From: Candidatus Ethanoperedens thermophilum
GTDB lineage: Archaea; Halobacteriota; Methanosarcinia; Methanosarcinales; EX4572-44
Reading direction: 5' to 3'
Length of the DNA: 13,300 nt
Assembly: GCA_012910725.1 (NCBI GenBank)
Contig: WNEG01000025.1
Location: forward strand, 1-13,300
The first letter of the stretch is position 1. Each line of letters opens with the position of its first letter. The notes below the pieces were generated by a model. The model was not told where the DNA came from and ran no database searches. It saw nothing but the letters and a program-made list of their open reading frames with translations. Positions 7,053 through 13,275 of the stretch are shown here, piece after piece. Made by a program: the position numbers and the translations under genes.

Positions 7053-9317
7053 TCAATTCTGCTTCTTCTTCTCCTTAGCCGCCCTTGCCTCTACCTGCTC
7101 GGCAAACACATTCAGGAGGTTCATTAATTTCTCGTACTGTGCGGTCTCGATGTGTGAATACCTGATAGGCTTCCTGTAAGCTTTTGTCTCCTTCTTCAAC
7201 TGGTTATAGAGATCCTTGGATCGGTTTGTCAGAACCTCGTCTGTGGTTCCTTCAATTAACATCACTCCACCAGAACCACACTCGTAAGCATGGTTTACAA
7301 TATCTGCATCCAGCATGTGTATGGACGGCACCTGGATAAACCTTATAAGTGGGGAATACGGCGAGCGATCCATACCTGCAAGATCGGCGGCTGCGTACGC
7401 TTCGGGATCGATATACACGATCACACCCATACCCACACTAAGAATTCCTTCTGCCTGTGCTTTTAACTGTTCTCGTCGGTAGTTTGCAATCTCGATCGCT
7501 TTTTGCGGGCATGAAGCAACACAGATACCGCATAGATTGCACGACAGCGGATCAAGTACAGGCTTTCCGTCTGCAATGGTTAGTGCATCGTACGGGCATT
7601 CCTTCACACAAATACCACAGCAGTCACACGTATCAAGGACCACTGGCTTTTCCGGGGAGATTGAAATAATCCCCTTTCCAAGAAAACTTGAAATCTTGTG
7701 AGCGGCACCGATCCCCTCCGTGACCGAATCATGAATGTCCTTTGGTCCAATTGCACATCCCGCCACAAACACGCCCTGGTTTAGTGTGTTTACAGGGTCG
7801 ATTTTGACGTGTTTCTCTTCGATAAAACCATCAGTACCAACCGCTACATGCAACTGATCTGCAAGCTCTTGCGATCCTTTTGAAGGGGTGAGTGACGGGC
7901 AAAGCACAATCATATCAAATTCGTCACGTCCAATTTCTCCCAGAAACGTATCTTCGTAGCGGGCCTGTAATTTACCATCGTCGAGTGGAGTGATATCAGC
8001 CACCCGCCCACGAACAAAGTTTACTCCGAGTTCCTGTGTGTGGTGATAGAACTCTTCCATGCGTCTTCCTGCTGCTCTCATATCGATATAGAAGAGGGTA
8101 ACATCTGCACCCGGGTTCATCTTGAGCACCAATTGTGCCTGCTTCTGCGAATATAAACAGCATACCTTTGAACAGTACTTGTTCCCGCGGTTAAAGTCGC
8201 GAGATCCGACACAGAGCACGAAAGCAACCTTTTGCGGCATCGTTCCATCCGACTTCTGTAGACGCATACCTGTCTTGCTTTTTGCAGAGAGCATGTCCTC
8301 AAACTCTATTGCTGTTATTACGTCGGGATGCCAGTAATTGTACTCCTCGATGATGGACGGGTCGATCGACTCAAATCCTGTTGTGATGGCGATGGCTCCA
8401 ACGTTTGTCTTTATCTCCTCTATCGTATCATCGAGCTTGATTGCACCGGGATTACAGACTTTTACGCAAGCACCACACTCATTGCATTTATTCTTGTCAA
8501 TGATATATGCCTGCGGAATGGCCTGTGCAAATGGGAGGGAGATTGCATCCTTTGAGCACTTCTCTTTACACCTGCCGCATGATGTGCAGGCGTCTATATC
8601 CACGTATCGCGGCATTCGGCGAAGGGTTACCTCAAAATCTCCAACATTCCCCTCGACCGATGCAACCTCTGTCTGGGTGTAGAGAGTGATATTTGGATGG
8701 TTGAAAACAGCTACCATCTTTGGGGTGAGGATGCACTGCGAGCAGTCAAGAGTGGGAAAAGTCTTTGAAAGACCAATCATGTGTCCACCGATATACGATT
8801 CCCTTTCGATGAGAATAACATCACGTTCGTCAGCCAGTTCAAGTGCTGTGGTAATTCCAGTGATTCCTCCCCCCACAATCAGTGCACGATTTTGCAGATG
8901 CTTTGTAAGAGGTTTTAGAGATTCAAGCCTCTGCATTCGCAAGACTGCACCAATTATTAAACCTGTTGCCTTTCTTGTAGCTTCTTCCTTATCCTCATGC
9001 ACCCATGAACACTGCTCGCGTATGTTTACGATTTCAAGAAGTATCGGATTAATGCCAGCCTTCTGTGCCATCGCACGAAACGTCTCAAGATGGAGTTTTG
9101 GAGAACATGACCCAATCACCACGCGATCAATCTTTCCTGCTTTGATGTCGTTTTCAATCTGGCCCTGCCCGGCGCTGCTGCATAAGTAATCCTGAATGTT
9201 TGTAAGTGTTACGTCGTCCATCCCGGAGATTTTATCTGCGACCTCTTCGACGTTAACAACATCGCTAATGTTACCTCCGCATCTACATAAATATACACCA
9301 ATATTTTTATTGCTCAT
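7053..9317 (-). CDS. hdrA: HdrA-type heterodisulfide reductase subunit A with MvhD-like C-terminal domain
   Basis: HdrA is the FAD and iron-sulfur subunit that bifurcates electrons in the cytoplasmic heterodisulfide reductase complex (CoM-S-S-CoB reduction, or its reverse in methane oxidation). The order in 754 residues is: N-terminal domain with CRCGGN (C11, C13); FAD-binding GGGITG (149-154); two [4Fe-4S] ferredoxin motifs (C244, 247, 250, 254 and C278, 281, 284, 288); the HdrA-specific cysteines C369, C382, C386, C387 in LCVGSRD and YCSKVCCLYS; a second ferredoxin pair (C564, 567, 570, 574 and C593, 596, 599, 603); then about residues 625-745 resembling MvhD but without its cluster cysteines. 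No hdrB, hdrC or hydrogenase gene is nearby. TATA-like boxes lie upstream. The stop faces the methyltransferase relic with a two-base gap. Confidence 0.95.
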   Translation of the reverse strand: MSNKNIGVYLCRCGGNISDVVNVEEVADKISGMDDVTLTNIQDYLCSSAGQGQIENDIKAGKIDRVVIGSCSPKLHLETFRAMAQKAGINPILLEIVNIREQCSWVHEDKEEATRKATGLIIGAVLRMQRLESLKPLTKHLQNRALIVGGGITGITTALELADERDVILIERESYIGGHMIGLSKTFPTLDCSQCILTPKMVAVFNHPNITLYTQTEVASVEGNVGDFEVTLRRMPRYVDIDACTSCGRCKEKCSKDAISLPFAQAIPQAYIIDKNKCNECGACVKVCNPGAIKLDDTIEEIKTNVGAIAITTGFESIDPSIIEEYNYWHPDVITAIEFEDMLSAKSKTGMRLQKSDGTMPQKVAFVLCVGSRDFNRGNKYCSKVCCLYSQKQAQLVLKMNPGADVTLFYIDMRAAGRRMEEFYHHTQELGVNFVRGRVADITPLDDGKLQARYEDTFLGEIGRDEFDMIVLCPSLTPSKGSQELADQLHVAVGTDGFIEEKHVKIDPVNTLNQGVFVAGCAIGPKDIHDSVTEGIGAAHKISSFLGKGIISISPEKPVVLDTCDCCGICVKECPYDALTIADGKPVLDPLSCNLCGICVASCPQKAIEIANYRREQLKAQAEGILSVGMGVIVYIDPEAYAAADLAGMDRSPYSPLIRFIQVPSIHMLDADIVNHAYECGSGGVMLIEGTTDEVLTNRSKDLYNQLKKETKAYRKPIRYSHIETAQYEKLMNLLNVFAEQVEARAAKEKKKQN

Positions 9318-9342
9318 GTTTTTTTACCTTACCTATTCAAGC

Positions 9343-9367
9343 TTTTATAAACGGTAAGCTATTTAAG
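9343..9367 (-). promoter_or_regulatory. Probable hdrA promoter (TATA-like boxes)
   Basis: Read on the minus strand, CTTAAATAG (9359-9367) and TTTATAAAAG (9341-9350) precede the hdrA ATG at 9317. Either could be an archaeal TATA box. The first would start transcription near 9335, the second close to the ATG. A weak AGGTAAGGT precedes the start codon by 8 bases. No experimental support. Confidence 0.4.
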
Positions 9368-9476
9368 TTTTTCAATGAAAAGGATGAGAGAACCCGGCAA
9401 AGAACAGATACAGCAAGCGAAAGACTATCTGGATGTCGTGGCTCTTTTTTAACGTATAGGAAAGTATAAACGCACT

Positions 9477-9573
9477 CGATTGCTTTGCGCAACTCGACTA
9501 CTTCGTAATCAAGAATCAAGAGTTAACGGTTATTTTTCTGCGCTCGGTTGCTTTGCAATCGAGAATTGGGAGT
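9477..9573. repeat. Cluster of short hairpin repeats
   Basis: Three small stem-loops lie close together: around 9477-9496 (CGATTGC, TTT loop, GCGCAACTCG, imperfect), 9499-9506 (TAC, TTC, GTA) and 9545-9561 (CGGTTGC, TTT, GCAATCG). The second and third are each followed by related tails, AATCAAGAATCAAGAGTT and AATCGAGAATTGGGAGTT. The two units match at about 20 of 31 positions, and the stem bases differ in a paired way. This looks like a small dispersed repeat family rather than coding sequence. Confidence 0.5.
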
Positions 9574-9857
9574 TGTTTCCACACATAGAGTGTGTGGTTC
9601 TGCACAACGAAGTTGTGCAGTTTCTTAAATCCGCGTTCATACTCTTTTATCACTTCTTCTGGAGCTGGTCGGGGAATAAATTCATCGTCCTCCCTATCTC
9701 TCACGACAGATTCAATATACCCTTCAATCGCCTCCCGCAGGTTCTTCTTCGCACCTTCTAATGTATCCGACTCGGTGGCAATGTCCAATTCGAGACAGAG
9801 TGCACAATACACGTCTTCCTCTTTTTCTATAATCCCGTGAAATGTGTATTCCTTCAT
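9516..9857 (-). CDS. HicB-like antitoxin (orphan), with repeat-derived tail
   Basis: Residues 1-80 (starting MKEYTFHGIIEKEEDVYCAL, then LELDIATESDTLEGAKKNLR and EAIEGYIESVVRD) match the HicB_like antitoxin fold, a small domain that normally neutralises a HicA RNA-cutting toxin. I find no HicA-like gene on either side. The start is well set: GGAGGT lies six bases before the ATG on the minus strand. The last 33 residues (from HNFVVQNHTLYVWKQLP) look unlike the family and are encoded by hairpin and repeat DNA (9516-9617), so an insertion has probably replaced the original end. Such orphan HicB-like proteins are common in archaea and may work alone as regulators. Confidence 0.75.
   Translation of the reverse strand: MKEYTFHGIIEKEEDVYCALCLELDIATESDTLEGAKKNLREAIEGYIESVVRDREDDEFIPRPAPEEVIKEYERGFKKLHNFVVQNHTLYVWKQLPILDCKATERRKITVNS
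9579..9620. repeat. Two adjacent perfect hairpins inside the HicB-like gene end
   Basis: CCACACA (9579-9585) pairs with TGTGTGG (9591-9597) over a 5-base loop. Two bases later CTGCACAAC (9600-9608) pairs with GTTGTGCAG (9612-9620) over a GAA loop. Both stems are perfect. They lie at the point where the HicB-like protein loses family resemblance. Confidence 0.7.
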
Positions 9858-9864
9858 TGCGATA

Positions 9865-9910
9865 CCTCCTCTATTTTTTATACAGTGTCACTGTTATATT
9901 ATATTATATT
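9865..9910 (-). promoter_or_regulatory. Upstream region of the HicB-like gene with a palindromic operator candidate
   Basis: On the minus strand, in order toward the gene, there is an AT-rich TATA-like stretch (about 9895-9910, repeats of TATAA), the perfect palindrome ACAGTG-A-CACTGT (9882-9894), TATAAAAAATAG, and the ribosome site GGAGGT at about 9864-9869. A palindrome between TATA box and ribosome site is where an autoregulating antitoxin would bind. Confidence 0.45.
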
Positions 9911-10017
9911 TTCTCTTTTTCGTATAAAACTTTTCTTAAAAAGAAAAGCTTTGCCATTATTTCGCTTGACTTTTCCGCTGCATTCAAATCAAAATCCAAA
10001 ATCCTGATCTGCAACCT

Positions 10018-10063
10018 TACGTCCGTGTTCATTCGTGCAATACGTCCGTGTTCATTCATGCAA
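10018..10063. repeat. Tandem 23-bp direct repeat upstream of the RelB/RelE-type pair
   Basis: TACGTCCGTGTTCATTCGTGCAA (here split for reading: TACGTCCGTG then TTCATTCGTGCAA) occurs at 10018-10040 and again at 10041-10063 with one changed base (CATGCAA in the second copy). It lies 60-105 bases before the antitoxin start. It could be an operator or simply a slipped duplication. Confidence 0.6.
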
Positions 10064-10111
10064 TGCTTGGCGGGCTCAATGCACCAAAAACTATAACTGG
10101 TTTCATCAACG

Positions 10112-10121
10112 ATTGTACAAT
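10112..10121. promoter_or_regulatory. Palindrome abutting the RelB-type antitoxin start
   Basis: ATTGTACAAT is a perfect 10-bp palindrome ending one base before the ATG at 10123. Toxin-antitoxin operons are usually repressed by the antitoxin at such a site. It also occupies the place where a ribosome site would be; none is visible, so a leaderless mRNA is possible. Confidence 0.35.
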
Positions 10122-10122
10122 T

Positions 10123-10329
10123 ATGTCGGCGCAATTGATTCAGGACGTGGATGAAATTATTTATCGTACGTTTCGAGACCGATGCGGTGATTTAAATATC
10201 GATCTTGGCAAAGCAGTAACTGATGCGCTCGATATGTGGTTGGAGCAATCTGACTACGACGAGGCGTTTATAGTACGGCAGCGAAAAATTCTTCAGGAAG
10301 AAGAATTCGTGAGTCTCGATGAAATATGA
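10123..10329 (+). CDS. Antitoxin of a RelE-type module
   Basis: From the ATG at 10123 the protein has 68 residues. DVDEIIYRTFRDRCGDLNID is followed by LGKAVTDALDMWLEQSD, which reads like a ribbon-helix-helix DNA-binding domain, then by the toxin-wrapping helix FIVRQRKILQEEEFVSLDEI. An in-frame upstream start (10048) would add 25 residues encoded partly by the tandem repeat and is not favoured. The last 11 bases overlap the toxin gene. Family is judged mainly from layout and position. Confidence 0.75.
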   Translation: MSAQLIQDVDEIIYRTFRDRCGDLNIDLGKAVTDALDMWLEQSDYDEAFIVRQRKILQEEEFVSLDEI

Positions 10330-10591
10330 GATTCTGATATCAGAGAGCGCTCGTAAACAACTTAATTATCTACAGGAGTGGGAACGTCAGCGGATCCAAT
10401 CCAATCTCAAAGGGTTAGAGACATATCCAAGAAGAAGACGTGCGAGAGCGGATATAAAGAAGTTGCACGACGTTAATCCTGAATTGTACCGACTGCGAGT
10501 CGGAAGCTTCAGAATCATTTATGCGATTGTTGGGGATGAAGTCCGCGTTACCGAGATCATGCGCAGGGGCAGGGACTACCGCGGATACTGA
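10319..10591 (+). CDS. RelE/ParE-type toxin
   Basis: A 90-residue protein with the RelE-family pattern: KYEILISESARKQLNYL, then RIQSNLKGLETYP, then IKKLHDVNPELYRLRVGSFR, then IIYAIVGDEVRVTEIMRRGR and DYR. RelE proteins cut mRNA in the ribosome; the basic residues R58, R60 and R65 and the C-terminal RRGRDYR are in the usual places for RNA contact and catalysis. It starts inside the antitoxin gene (11-bp overlap), so translation is probably coupled. Nothing suggests it is broken. Confidence 0.9.
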   Translation: MKYEILISESARKQLNYLQEWERQRIQSNLKGLETYPRRRRARADIKKLHDVNPELYRLRVGSFRIIYAIVGDEVRVTEIMRRGRDYRGY

Positions 10592-10615
10592 CAAGACGTT
10601 GCAACATCGGTTCGG

Positions 10616-10634
10616 CTCATCTTCCAAAGATGAG
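10616..10634 (+). terminator. Hairpin after the RelE-type gene
   Basis: CTCATCTT pairs perfectly with AAGATGAG over a CCA loop, 25 bases after the toxin stop, and can be extended by one G-U pair. There is no T run after it, so it may be an RNA end or processing structure rather than a true terminator. Confidence 0.4.
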
Positions 10635-10651
10635 TAAATAACAACGAGCCC

Positions 10652-10984
10652 CTATAAACCCGTCACTAACCACGCCACAGCCACCAGCAGCGCACCCAAA
10701 TTCACTGTTTTCCATGCATAAATAACCTTTCATAACGTCTTCTTCTCTCGATTTTCATCATTTGAACACCTTCTCAAAATTTCATTTGTAGAACAGATTC
10801 GAAAATTGATGCGGTCCATTAAAAGGGTTTTTAATTCATTGTGGCGAAGACGGGTTACAAGGTTGGAAATGTTGAGCTTAGAAAGCCAGGTTTCAACTGA
10901 GTATCCATCTTCAAGCAAGTCTATGAATTCTTTCCCTATACTATCAGTAAACAGCGAACAGTGTAGGTGTTTATAGAGCTGGAA
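10652..10984 (-). other. Possible decayed coding frame, unidentified
   Basis: One minus-strand frame reads QLYKHLHCSLFTDSIGKEF, IDLLEDGYSVETWLSKLNIS, NLVTRLRHNELKTLLMDR and so on to a stop at 10730-10732. In the same frame it continues as KVIYAWKTVNLGALLVAVAW and LVTGL to a stop at 10652-10654, which looks like a C-terminal membrane helix. There is no ATG start, and a stop closes the frame just upstream of 10984. I do not recognise a family. It may be one or two remnants of former genes; chance cannot be excluded. It fills most of the 410-bp gap between the RelE-type toxin and the next gene. Confidence 0.35.
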
Positions 10985-11001
10985 AGGAAACTACATTAAT
11001 C

Positions 11002-11229
11002 ATGAAAACCAGAATGATTACGGCGATAGATATGGAAGCTGTGACAACTGGACTGAGATTCAAAACTGTAGAGAGACTAAAAGTCATCGGCAGAAAAGGA
11101 GAGGGCTGTGACGGTACTATCCGGCATCTGATAGATGTGACAGACTACGAGACATTTATGCTGGAACAGTACAAGATCGTAGATGAAGAAGATGGATGGA
11201 TACCTTTAGATGATTTATTAGAAATATGA
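11002..11229 (+). CDS. Orphan VapB-like antitoxin (DUF7557-like) coupled to cfbE
   Basis: A 75-residue protein. LRFKTVERLKVIGRKGEGCD followed by GTIRHLIDVTDYETFMLEQY resembles archaeal antitoxins of the type KERLxxLGRKGETYDxIIxxLID; the tail VDEEDGWIPLDDLLEI is the usual acidic end. Such genes normally overlap a RelE or PIN toxin gene. Here the stop overlaps the ATG of cfbE by 4 bp (ATGA) and no toxin is present. A TATA-like TTTATAGA (10970-10977) upstream would give a nearly leaderless mRNA. If real, cfbE expression depends on translation of this antitoxin. Confidence 0.7.
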   Translation: MKTRMITAIDMEAVTTGLRFKTVERLKVIGRKGEGCDGTIRHLIDVTDYETFMLEQYKIVDEEDGWIPLDDLLEI

Positions 11230-12491
11230 AAATAGCTGTACTGGATACGACACATGCAGGCTGCATAATAGCAGAGCACTATGCTTTAGCAGGACATGAC
11301 GTAACAGCAATAGACGTATACCACACCACAACAACAGGACAACCCGAAACATACACCCTGACGCAAGATGCGGTGGGGACATTCGATCTTGCAGTTACAC
11401 CAGTACACCTGCCCCCAAGATACTTTAAAAATATACACGCACGAGAATATATCTCACACCACGAAGCAGTCGGACAACTACTAAAAGAAAAAAATATTAA
11501 CGCCGTCATATTTGAAATTACAGGTACTCGCTCAAAAACCACAACAGCTCTTACACTCTCACACATCCTGCAAGAAAAATATAATGTTACAACAAACACA
11601 AGCGCTGGCTTGATGTTCAACAACGAGAAAATAGCAGGGCTAAGTACAGCACCAGGAAATATACTACAAGCAATAAAACTCACAGAAAACTTACATCCGG
11701 AAATCTACATCTTTGAAATATCACTTGGCGGAACAACACAGGCAGACTTTGGAATATTAACTACCCTTGAAAACGACTACCTCATAGCAGAAGCAACAAA
11801 ACCTGCAGGTAGTACCAAAATAAAAACACTCATTGGAGAGCGCACCTGTCCAATCATTAACAGCAGCACACGCAGCCAGGTAAAAAAAGATCCAAAAACA
11901 ACCTTTGGAAGCACAGAAGATAACGTATACATTAAAGAGAATACCCTGCACTACAGCCTAAACAAACACCGGGGGACAATGCGCCTGCCAGAACTCTTTT
12001 ATCCTGATGCATACAAAACAGGAATAGAAGCGGCAGTAGCGGCAGCACTCCATCTGATGACTCCAGATGAAATACAACCACCACTGTTAAACTTTAAAGG
12101 AGTCACCGGAAGAATGCAACTCAACAGCATACAGGGACGCATACTTATAGATAATTCCAACTCAGGCATGCGATCAGGAGAACTTGAGACGCTCATCCAG
12201 CAAGCATGCTCCTACGGAAACGTATTCTTAATACACGGCGAGGACGGGAAAGTCTGTGAGCGCCTTGACCACGAGACCAGTAAAAAAATAATAAAAAAAT
12301 GGAAGCACAGACTCATCGGAGCAGCACTTGTGGGACCTGAATTTGAAGGTGCGGGACTCAAGCTTGCGGATGTGGGACTCAAACCTGAAGGTACGTACAC
12401 AGCAAAAAATATTGATGATGCCATAAAGATAGCACTCCAGCACACAACAACAGGAGATGTTATACTTTCATGCGTCAAATGCTTTAGATAG
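11226..12491 (+). CDS. cfbE: CfbE-type coenzyme F430 synthetase (Mur ligase-like)
   Basis: CfbE closes the last ring in coenzyme F430 synthesis by ATP-dependent activation of a propionate side chain; F430 is the nickel cofactor of methyl-coenzyme M reductase. The 421 residues form a Mur ligase-like protein: an N-terminal Rossmann-like start (MKIAVLDTTHAGCIIAEHYA), the P-loop-like EITGTRSKTTTALT (residues 97-110), a central IFEISLGGT, then KGVTGRM (291-297) and IDNSNSG (308-314) where Mur ligases have their linker and C-terminal domain. Length fits the family. No ribosome site precedes the ATG, so the 4-bp overlap with the antitoxin probably drives translation by re-initiation. Other cfb genes are not in the window. 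The codon choice is strikingly rich in ACA and other A-ending codons compared with hdrA. Confidence 0.85.
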   Translation: MKIAVLDTTHAGCIIAEHYALAGHDVTAIDVYHTTTTGQPETYTLTQDAVGTFDLAVTPVHLPPRYFKNIHAREYISHHEAVGQLLKEKNINAVIFEITGTRSKTTTALTLSHILQEKYNVTTNTSAGLMFNNEKIAGLSTAPGNILQAIKLTENLHPEIYIFEISLGGTTQADFGILTTLENDYLIAEATKPAGSTKIKTLIGERTCPIINSSTRSQVKKDPKTTFGSTEDNVYIKENTLHYSLNKHRGTMRLPELFYPDAYKTGIEAAVAAALHLMTPDEIQPPLLNFKGVTGRMQLNSIQGRILIDNSNSGMRSGELETLIQQACSYGNVFLIHGEDGKVCERLDHETSKKIIKKWKHRLIGAALVGPEFEGAGLKLADVGLKPEGTYTAKNIDDAIKIALQHTTTGDVILSCVKCFR

Positions 12492-12497
12492 GGAGGG

Positions 12498-12504
12498 TTT
12501 TTTT
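12498..12504 (+). terminator. Oligo-T terminator after cfbE
   Basis: A run of seven T follows GGGAGGG six bases after the cfbE stop. Oligo-T tracts without a hairpin are the usual archaeal transcription end. Confidence 0.55.
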
Positions 12505-12524
12505 CATAAGATGCGTCCTTAATT

Positions 12525-12813
12525 AGATATAAGTTCGCAAACCCCGTTCGTTTCCATTAATTTATCAAATATAGCTTCAGCTTTCATTTTCCCCGTCTTC
12601 AATATAGTAATCCTCACTAACTTTTTTAGTCAAATCCAAACTTTTCACTCGTTTAGAAAATGCTTTCCATTGATTAGTTCAAGGTATGTCCATCAACTTT
12701 ATAGTGGGACAGTACCTACGATTTGCTTCACCACCCCTGCTTCGTCTGCGTATTCCAATTGGAGTAGGAAGGCCGAAGTTGGTCGATGTATTGTATTTTT
12801 AGTTTCAATTTAA
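12525..12813 (-). pseudogene. Degenerate minus-strand coding relic, unidentified
   Basis: A minus-strand frame reads TSTNFGLPTPIGIRRRSRGG, EANRRYCPTIKLMDIP, a TGA stop, then TNQWKAFSKRVKSLDLTKKV and SEDYYIEDGENES before another stop. In a shifted frame the DNA goes on as KAEAIFDKLMETNGVCELIS and ends at a TAA near 12519. Together these look like the broken end of one protein with one nonsense codon and one frameshift. I do not recognise the family. Apart from the cfbE terminator and the next promoter, this is all I can see between 12492 and 12877. Confidence 0.35.
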
Positions 12814-12835
12814 TAATTAGTATTTTACCGAAAAA

Positions 12836-12871
12836 TTTATATTATATAAATACATGGATTAGTTTTGAGGT
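12836..12871 (+). promoter_or_regulatory. Promoter and ribosome site of the COG4738-like regulator
   Basis: TTTATATTATATAAATA (12836-12852) is a strong archaeal TATA-like sequence about 26-42 bases before the start codon. GAGGT at 12867-12871 stands six bases before the ATG. The AT palindrome in the TATA region could also be an operator. Confidence 0.55.
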
Positions 12872-12877
12872 ATTATT

Positions 12878-13255
12878 ATGAAAATCCAATCAGTACGTCT
12901 CCTTGACCAGGCAGATGAAGAATTTATAGAAACTCTCATGAATTTGGATCTTAAAAGAAATGTGGCTAAGGTAATAACTTACCTGAAAAATGTTAGTGAA
13001 GTAACATCACGCGATCTAGAGCGGGGGTCAGATCTGAGACAGCCAGAGGTTAGCATAGCTATGAGAGAGCTTAAAGGGCTTGGCTGGGTTGAAGAGCGTG
13101 AAGAGAAAAAGCCTGGAAAAGGAAGACCTTTTAAAGTCTATAAACTCAAAGCAAGCATGAATGGTATTATTAAATACTTAGAGAATGAAAAAAACAAAGA
13201 AACAGAGAAAGTGCTTAACAATATCAACCGTTTGAAACAACTAACAGCAAAATAA
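12878..13255 (+). CDS. Archaeal winged-helix transcriptional regulator (COG4738-like)
   Basis: A 125-residue protein with a winged helix. NVAKVITYLKNVSEVTSRDL is followed by ERGSDLRQPEVSIAMRELKG (recognition helix), then LGWVEEREEKKPGKGRPFKV (the wing), then a charged C-terminal helix that probably dimerises (ENEKNKETEKVLNNINRLKQ). The pattern fits the archaeal predicted regulators of COG4738. Own promoter and ribosome site are visible. Target genes cannot be told; it points away from cfbE and is separated from it by a terminator. A 17-bp tandem duplication covers its stop codon. Confidence 0.8.
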   Translation: MKIQSVRLLDQADEEFIETLMNLDLKRNVAKVITYLKNVSEVTSRDLERGSDLRQPEVSIAMRELKGLGWVEEREEKKPGKGRPFKVYKLKASMNGIIKYLENEKNKETEKVLNNINRLKQLTAK

Positions 13256-13275
13256 GTTTAACAGCAAAATAAGTT
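13242..13275. repeat. 17-bp perfect tandem duplication over a stop codon
   Basis: TAACAGCAAAATAAGTT occurs at 13242-13258 and again at 13259-13275 without change. The first copy holds the last codons and stop of the regulator. A perfect pair suggests a recent slip. Confidence 0.8.

Noticed and set aside
8338..8682. 114-residue open frame on the plus strand
   Set aside because: Antisense shadow of the hdrA ferredoxin region.
8686..9189. 167-residue open frame on the plus strand
   Set aside because: It lies fully antisense to hdrA, whose motifs are complete; the reading has no recognisable domain.
9337..9519. 60-residue minus-strand frame after the HicB-like gene, considered as HicA
   Set aside because: It lacks the HicA pattern (short basic protein with a G-S-H motif) and runs through hairpin repeats.
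10018..10063. Start of a CRISPR array
   Set aside because: Only two directly adjacent 23-bp copies without spacers; no cas gene in the window.
9842..10134. Open frames on both strands before the RelE-type pair
   Set aside because: They run through promoter-like AT-rich DNA and the tandem 23-bp repeat, have no family resemblance, and are better explained as noncoding.
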